DNA of 64,000 nt, taken from positions 124,001 through 188,000 of the forward strand of contig NZ_UAUU01000002.1 of assembly GCF_900457465.1 (NCBI RefSeq), read 5' to 3'. The notes beneath the pieces were generated by a model, which did no database searches, was not told where the DNA came from, and saw only the letters and a list, made by a program, of their open reading frames with translations. Source of the DNA: Sphingobacterium multivorum (GTDB lineage: Bacteria > Bacteroidota > Bacteroidia > Sphingobacteriales > Sphingobacteriaceae). The position numbers and the translations under genes are program-made. Below are positions 56,601 to 64,000 of the stretch, in pieces; within the stretch, counting starts at the first letter, position 1, and each line of letters starts with the position of its first letter.

Positions 56601-57706
56601 AACATCTTGGCGATAGAATATTCGACAAATATTTTTCGGATCCACTGACTGGCCCCAAAAAACAAACGGGATTCGGGATCGGCATGTATCTGGTCAAAAC
56701 TTTTGTTGAAATGCACGCCGGAAAAATAAGTTATACGAGTTCAGCAACAGCGGGAACAACATTCGACCTCGTTTTGCCTATCGTGGCACAACAAATGCCG
56801 GCCGAAGAACCATTGGCAGATGTAGCGCACCGCAACGAGTCGGGGATTCAAATGCTATACGATGCACAAGTGGTGACAGAAACAGCTCCCACATTTCCAA
56901 CGGCCATATCAAGCAAAAAATTCAGTATCTTATTGGTTGACGACGACGATGCGATCCGCAGCTATCTTACCGACATTTTTAAGGTAGAATATACTGTCTA
57001 TGGTGCCCGTAATGGCGTTCAGGCATTAGCTATGATCAACGAAAAACAACCTGATCTGGTCATAAGTGATATTATCATGGAAGAGATGGATGGATTGTCA
57101 CTCTGCAAAGCCGTAAAATCTAATGCTACGCTCAACCATATTCAAATCATCCTGCTTACTTCAAGTACTTCCGACGGCACGAAGTTAGCCGGAATTCAAT
57201 ATGGTGCCGATGATTATATCCACAAGCCATTTGATTCGGAAATATTGTTGCTTCGGGTCAAGACATTACTGCAGAACAAAAAGAACCTTCAGGACTTTTT
57301 CCTTAACGCTATCACATTACAGTCGAATGAGCTAAAGATATCGATCACAGACAAGCTATTCATAGAACGGTGCATTGAGATTATTGAAGAGAACCTACTG
57401 GAAGAATTGACTGTAATAAGCCTTGCCGAAAAAACGGGGATGAGTCATTCGTCACTTTATAAAAAAATTAAAACAATTTCAGGCAAATCGATCAATGAAT
57501 TTATCAGGTCGGTACGACTCAAAAAAGCAGCAGAAATGCTTATTTTGACAGATTCGAAAATTAATGAAGTAGCTAACTTAACAGGTTTTTACGATCAGCG
57601 CTACTTTAGACAACAATTCAACAAATTGTTTGGCGATACACCATCCGACTATGTCAAAAAGTACCGAAAAGCATTTCAGAATGAATTCCATGTAGACCGG
57701 CCTTAG
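53645..57706 (+). CDS. Hybrid two-component system regulator (HTCS 2)
   Basis: The 1353-aa product has a signal peptide (VLILVHTSTLTHA-Q), two propellers (GFMWFGTYDGLNRFDGYD, KIWIGTEGDGLYVWD, GKLWLSTFNGLSKFDP), a Y_Y_Y domain (YRYRLEGLDKQWNDAGS), a transmembrane helix (WWAYLLYTLAMIYTGLWYL), a HisKA domain with His835 (FFTNISHEFRTPL), an ATPase with the DSGKGIP box, a receiver with Asp1142 (VISDIIMEEMDG) and an AraC-type domain at about 1245-1342. It is the probable activator of the flanking operons (GH105 to BNR_4, and the LacZ/GH16-GH43/SusD side). Confidence 0.96.
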   Translation: MPSLNRLLHSRQALILIFVLILVHTSTLTHAQFPKEMNKDLSNSSVKSIFQDSHGFMWFGTYDGLNRFDGYDIKTYRNQLNNENSIPHNYIYCIAEDHNKKLWIGTGQGIGVYDRNFDTFTRLNYIDQKSKRSYHLNADTKSIQIDSDNNIYIGTNGWGLFYKSHQEAYAIQIAFKDYKSNLSTLYYHVSATHIDATGMVWVFIEGRGLYAFDKKTQQLNLVSKAITSTTCMASTNSGELFIGNYEGLFVWKIKDHMLSSLYPQELKSSQINMLTLEGQNKLWLATQNNGIFILNLSHGKAANKNVLQPVQFSLNSKTIYTVYIDSQRKIWIGTGKGGIETIDNNGYKFNYLQQKHYAGFNLAHKFVRSFVEYDNKIWIGTEGDGLYVWDNKTNQVQSFQKGPQQLPDNTINHLLTGTNGDLWIATERGIARYAKGSGLKYYVCRTPNGVVNNSVQLLFKDQDEKIWAATFSEGRVYTYNPTSDQFEVFSEDIYDINCMIDDKQGNIWMGNYNEIIQLNKKTRKSARYLIGKPVRAIRLGKNNRLWLGTEGKGLLAFDSKSKKIVENYSTNEGLSNNAVLNILEDKTGKLWLSTFNGLSKFDPSTKKIVRYEETDGLQSNEFSYGAAFKLKDGHLLFGGNNGFNIFDADSIKLKIYEPALAITSLKINNKKIAELSDRVDIGKDNTIHKLTLPYNQSTFSLEFAALEFDSPQKIKYRYRLEGLDKQWNDAGSTRSINYNGLHEGNYTLLIQSTDSEGNWTNKQIKLEIQILPPWYRSWWAYLLYTLAMIYTGLWYLRYRRRQIALNYEIQLSKFTIQKERELNEKRHAFFTNISHEFRTPLTLIINPIKDLLKTNKESEDRASLQVVHRNAKRLLSLVDQLLVFRKTEDGAEQLKTSIFDCQSFMKEIFLYFAAQAKLQKINYQFQENSDPVFVNADKEKIEIILCNLISNAFKFTPSDGAIHIALSQQGRELTIQIKDSGKGIPEHLGDRIFDKYFSDPLTGPKKQTGFGIGMYLVKTFVEMHAGKISYTSSATAGTTFDLVLPIVAQQMPAEEPLADVAHRNESGIQMLYDAQVVTETAPTFPTAISSKKFSILLVDDDDAIRSYLTDIFKVEYTVYGARNGVQALAMINEKQPDLVISDIIMEEMDGLSLCKAVKSNATLNHIQIILLTSSTSDGTKLAGIQYGADDYIHKPFDSEILLLRVKTLLQNKKNLQDFFLNAITLQSNELKISITDKLFIERCIEIIEENLLEELTVISLAEKTGMSHSSLYKKIKTISGKSINEFIRSVRLKKAAEMLILTDSKINEVANLTGFYDQRYFRQQFNKLFGDTPSDYVKKYRKAFQNEFHVDRP

Positions 57707-57731
57707 TCTGAATTGTTAAAAAGTAAAATAA

Positions 57732-57772
57732 GTCCTGTACAACAATCACGAGCTCTTTCTGCTGTACAGGAC
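57732..57772. terminator. Hairpin between converging HTCS 2 and lacZ genes
   Basis: GTCCTGTACA and TGTACAGGAC, perfect 10-bp arms with a 21-nt loop. No clear T run follows on either strand, so it is either an atypical terminator or a protein-binding palindrome. Confidence 0.5.
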
Positions 57773-57779
57773 GCTATAA

Positions 57780-60965
<3,186 letters not shown>

Positions 60966-61049
60966 TTATTATTTAGCGATTAAGAAATCAATTCAAAAAA
61001 GAGTGGTTTGTTTCACAGAATGTAGGTTAAATACGGCCATACGGCAGGC

Positions 61050-62804
61050 CTAGTGAAATACACTTAAATCCCATTGATCCTTCCAATTTATCTGTACTTT
61101 TTCATTCTGGAGATCTACCGGTAGCCAGATATATCTGCTATCCATAAGATCTTTGGGGTTCCAGCGGTCGGCCATAAAGATAAAGGCATCTGTTTTTCCT
61201 GCGACAGGAAGAATAAATGTGGATTGACCGCCATAAGTCAAAGCCGAATTTGGCCCTTGCATTGGATCCCCTAGGGATTTCCAGGGGCCAAAAAGACTCT
61301 TAGCGACATGGAGCTCTGCACGATTTGGAGCCCAGCCGGTGCATCCGCTGGTGATCAGATAATACTGATCTTTATGCTTGAATAAAGCTGGGGCTTCCCG
61401 ATGATTCCGGAAGAGTAAGGAATCTTTTGCTGTCACATGCAGGTAATCATCGGTTAATTGAACCAGGCGTAAGGCATAGTTTTCGTCCGATGAATAGATT
61501 TGGTAAGCCCTGCCATCGATGTCTACAAATAAACCCATATCACGTGACATATTGTTATTTGGCCGGAAGCTGTGGACAAACTGAAACGGCCCAAGCGGAG
61601 AGTCACTGGTAGCAACGGCGGCCCTGGCTGCTGCATAGCCTTGCCCTTTCAACTCAAGATGGAACCACATCACATATTTCTTCAGCTGCTCATGATAGAT
61701 AACCTTTGGCCGTTCCATAATACAGCCCCAGGCAATATCGCTTGTAGAATCTGCGCTAGGTGTGAGAGCCAATCCTTCAAACTTCCAGTTATACAAATCA
61801 TTGGATGAGTACACATTGACGCCCTGGGATGTCGTTCCGCCACGTTTCTCACCATACCAATAATATTTTCCATTTTGATGAAGTACGCCGCCGCCATGGG
61901 CATTGATCACATCACCGGATTGGTCTTTCCATATTTCCCCTGGCGTAAAGCTATTCATTTCAGCACGTTCTACTTTTTGATAGACCCGGATATAATCAAT
62001 TTCATATTTAGCGGGAAGTAATTTATCAGCTATCGTGCCACCGTTTATTCCACCGAGGGCCAAATTTAACAGGAGATAATGTGGTTGGGTAAATGGATTG
62101 AATCCTGTACCGTCCCGATTGACCAATTGATCCATAGGGACGTGAAGCATTTCCATATCATCCACATAAAGCGTAATGGCATCTTCATCCCAAACCATGC
62201 GCCAGATATGAAATTGATCTGCCCAAGCCTTTCCGCCAAGATCTTTGACTGCTTTTGTCTTACCGAACCAATGTGCTTTCCACCGTTGGTCAGTGCCAGT
62301 TGCGATATTGGCTAATATATTGCCGCGATAATATTCCATGATATCTATTTCACCATTGGATGGCCATTCCTTGCTCGTGCCTAAAGTCCAGAATGCGGGC
62401 CAAAGGCCCTCTCCAACAGGGATACGCGCGCGGATTTCAAAAATTCCGTATTTCCAGTGCTGCTTTCCTAAAGTATTTATCGAAGCCGAAGTATAGGTTA
62501 TCTTTTTACGGCTGGCAATCCAATCAGAGCTGCCCTGAATAAAACCCGGATGATTACGTTGTTCTTTTTTTGCTTCAATAACCAACAGGCCATTACGACA
62601 GGAAGCGTTTTCCTTTTGATACCACTGCTCTTCCCGGTTGCGTTTGAAACCTTCTTCGTAACTCCATTTAGTCGTGTCGGGTGCACCATTATAATCAAAT
62701 TCATCCGACCAGACCAATTTATACTGCGGTAGGATGGGCTGTTGACTATAGGCGATAAAACAACTTGACAGCAAACTAAGACAGACAGATAAAAGTTTTT
62801 TCAT
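61050..62804 (-). CDS. GH16-GH43 fusion, putative endo/exo beta-1,3-galactanase
   Basis: The 584-aa product has a signal peptide (SCFIAYSQQ) and two catalytic modules. Residues about 25-277 are GH16: YKLVWSDEFDYNG, LWPAFWTLGTSKEWPSNG and the catalytic GEIDIMEY with Glu152, Asp154 and Glu157. Residues about 285-584 are a GH43-type five-bladed propeller starting with INAHGGGVLHQNGKYYWYGE (300-319), the signature seen in the GH43_24/GH43_34 group, and including GCIMERPKVIYH and APALFKHKDQYYLITSGCTG. GH16 and GH43_24 enzymes are the endo- and exo-beta-1,3-galactanases of arabinogalactan loci. A single chain with both would cut and then trim the backbone. Specificity is inferred. Confidence 0.88.
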   Translation of the reverse strand: MKKLLSVCLSLLSSCFIAYSQQPILPQYKLVWSDEFDYNGAPDTTKWSYEEGFKRNREEQWYQKENASCRNGLLVIEAKKEQRNHPGFIQGSSDWIASRKKITYTSASINTLGKQHWKYGIFEIRARIPVGEGLWPAFWTLGTSKEWPSNGEIDIMEYYRGNILANIATGTDQRWKAHWFGKTKAVKDLGGKAWADQFHIWRMVWDEDAITLYVDDMEMLHVPMDQLVNRDGTGFNPFTQPHYLLLNLALGGINGGTIADKLLPAKYEIDYIRVYQKVERAEMNSFTPGEIWKDQSGDVINAHGGGVLHQNGKYYWYGEKRGGTTSQGVNVYSSNDLYNWKFEGLALTPSADSTSDIAWGCIMERPKVIYHEQLKKYVMWFHLELKGQGYAAARAAVATSDSPLGPFQFVHSFRPNNNMSRDMGLFVDIDGRAYQIYSSDENYALRLVQLTDDYLHVTAKDSLLFRNHREAPALFKHKDQYYLITSGCTGWAPNRAELHVAKSLFGPWKSLGDPMQGPNSALTYGGQSTFILPVAGKTDAFIFMADRWNPKDLMDSRYIWLPVDLQNEKVQINWKDQWDLSVFH

Positions 62805-62856
62805 GATTTAGTTTAAGTTTCTTTGAGTTAACTGCTCGTGATGATCAGTAAACAAA

Positions 62857-62893
62857 AATATCCCCCTTTTCCTACGTAGTCAAGGGGGATATT
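62857..62893 (-). terminator. Hairpin after the second susD gene
   Basis: AATATCCCCCTT (62857-62868) and AAGGGGGATATT (62882-62893), perfect 12-bp arms with a 13-nt loop, between SusD and the GH16-GH43 gene. It may terminate the susCD transcript or attenuate read-through into the enzyme genes. Confidence 0.7.
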
Positions 62894-62960
62894 GAGTCAA
62901 AAAGAGGGATATATTCGTATTTGTGTAATAATGAGATGACACATATCCCTTTTTATATTT

Positions 62961-64000
62961 CTACAAGCCGGTTGGGGCAGTTCCACTGATCAGTGACCAT
63001 CCTGGATTCTGATAAATAACGGAATTTTCTGCTGTTCCATCATCCGAAGCCAACTGGAAATGCTCGACGGCAATAGGTGCAAGATAATGCGCCATGGCAA
63101 ATTTCACCCCAGTATAAGACAGGGCATTGCTTCGGACCTCCAATGGTCTGAGGTATTCACTCCGTGCAGGATCTGAAACGACAGATTTATCATTGGTAGC
63201 GCCATAAATCAGCTGTTCGGGTTTGTACCAATCTTTCATCGGCCCCCAGAGTTTAAAGCCTTCAAAATGGTCTGCTGTTGTAATCAGCTGGTCCATCGCA
63301 CGCCAGCGCTTGAGATCCATCCAACGTAGACCTTCCGCCATGAGTTCGCTTCTGCGTTCGCGACGTATATTGTACAATGTAGGTGACACAAACTGTCCTG
63401 CAGAATACGCGCCCCAATCTTTCTTCTCTTTCTCCATTTGTGTTGCAGCAATGGTTGCATTGAAATCTTGGTCGACCTTAGCACGTGTACGCAATGAGCG
63501 CCAATAGGCCTGCGCCTTCGTATCTAAATTTTGATTCTTTTCGAAACAGGCCTCCATATAATTGAGGTAAGCTTCGGTAGCTCGGAAGGTAATACTACCC
63601 GTAAATCCCTGTCCGTTTAGCGTTTGTAAACCGTCGTATGAAATACCTTTACGTATAGTATACCCCGTTGTATAACGTCTTTCCCAATCGGTATCGTAAA
63701 CAGTCGGTGTGGGTTCAATAAGGGTATAGTGCGTACCTTGTCCAATATTGACCAATACATTCTTTTGGCCGGGCTCTTTTAAAAACAATTGTAAACGACC
63801 ATCGCGATTTTTCCGAACATCTGCGATGTAATCATCGCCCGCATAACCACTGCCGGAAGCGTAAATAGGCAGTCCATTGGACATCAGGAAGCTTTCAACA
63901 AGGCCGCGTGTCAAACCAACCGCATAATTGCCACGCTGTGCATATACCGGTACATTGTGTGTCACCAAACTCTGGTTGTATTGTCGCCACAAAAGTACTT
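62961..64000 (-). CDS. susD: SusD/RagB family protein, partial (N-terminus beyond the right edge)
   Basis: At least 346 codons of the C-terminal part of a SusD protein, open to the right edge. The family pattern is visible: FRATEAYLNYMEACFEKNQN, a loop with YWRSLRTRAKVDQDFNATIA, NIRRERRSELMAEGLRWMDL, the latter with the usual R.ER..E.....R..DL.RW motif, and a closing VIYQNPGWSL. The susC partner is expected just outside the window. It belongs to PUL 2 together with the GH16-GH43 and LacZ genes. Confidence 0.95.
   Translation of the reverse strand, partial: VLLWRQYNQSLVTHNVPVYAQRGNYAVGLTRGLVESFLMSNGLPIYASGSGYAGDDYIADVRKNRDGRLQLFLKEPGQKNVLVNIGQGTHYTLIEPTPTVYDTDWERRYTTGYTIRKGISYDGLQTLNGQGFTGSITFRATEAYLNYMEACFEKNQNLDTKAQAYWRSLRTRAKVDQDFNATIAATQMEKEKKDWGAYSAGQFVSPTLYNIRRERRSELMAEGLRWMDLKRWRAMDQLITTADHFEGFKLWGPMKDWYKPEQLIYGATNDKSVVSDPARSEYLRPLEVRSNALSYTGVKFAMAHYLAPIAVEHFQLASDDGTAENSVIYQNPGWSLISGTAPTGL

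Noticed and set aside
57732..57772. Palindrome GTCCTGTACA/TGTACAGGAC as a regulator site of HTCS 2
   Set aside because: It sits between converging gene ends, not before a promoter; a hairpin at transcript ends is more likely, so it is listed only as a terminator-like structure.

Overview
The window looks like chromosomal DNA of a Sphingobacterium-like member of the Bacteroidota. The evidence is SusC/SusD pairs, hybrid two-component systems (sensor kinase fused to an AraC-type regulator), a GLPGLI protein paired with a TonB-type barrel, many short secreted proteins and lipoproteins with Bacteroidota-style lipoboxes, TAnnTTTG-like -7 promoter boxes, and low GC. I see no rRNA, tRNA, CRISPR array or transposase gene.

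Positions 1-22,770 are an accessory zone of small orphan genes: SH3-like secreted proteins, NTF2-like secreted proteins, lipoproteins, membrane proteins and a NADAR protein. They are separated by terminators and by recurrent non-coding repeats. The zone has duplicates (a 236-aa SH3-like protein at 421 and 12063; an NTF2-like protein at 4691, 17855 and 48309, plus a 3' remnant near 3450) and many decayed genes (premature stops, frameshifts, lost start codons). The GLPGLI/TonB-type barrel operon (7491-11147) is damaged at its 3' end.

Positions 22,772-43,274 are a polysaccharide-utilization locus (PUL 1) on the minus strand. From its distal end it holds a DUF4832 protein, two GH2 enzymes (one frameshifted) and a jelly-roll protein resembling the C-terminal part of a GH35 enzyme. 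Next come a hybrid two-component regulator, a parallel beta-helix (GH28-like) protein, SusC, SusD, a SusE-like lipoprotein and a second DUF4832 protein. An identical TTTTTGTACAAAA-containing motif, each time in a 21-bp tandem arrangement, lies upstream of both the susC operon and the DUF4832-GH2 operon. It is a candidate operator for the regulator.

Positions 43,275-49,535 are a spacer with a heavily frameshifted TPR gene, a DUF6624 protein, a third NTF2-like gene and an orphan C-terminal fragment of a MacB/FtsX-type permease.

Positions 49,558-64,000 are PUL 2: BNR_4 propeller, DUF2264 and GH105 (frameshifted) on the minus strand, a second hybrid regulator on the plus strand, then LacZ-type GH2, a GH16-GH43 fusion and a SusD running off the right edge. 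A GH16 galactanase-like domain joined to a GH43 exo-galactanase-like domain, with beta-galactosidase, DUF2264 and GH105 nearby, suggests a type II arabinogalactan (beta-1,3-galactan with uronic-acid-capped side chains) as target. This is an inference from family composition.

At least five otherwise well-conserved genes carry single-base indels, mostly in short homopolymers. The sequence either contains sequencing errors or records real decay, and this should be settled before the broken genes are interpreted.
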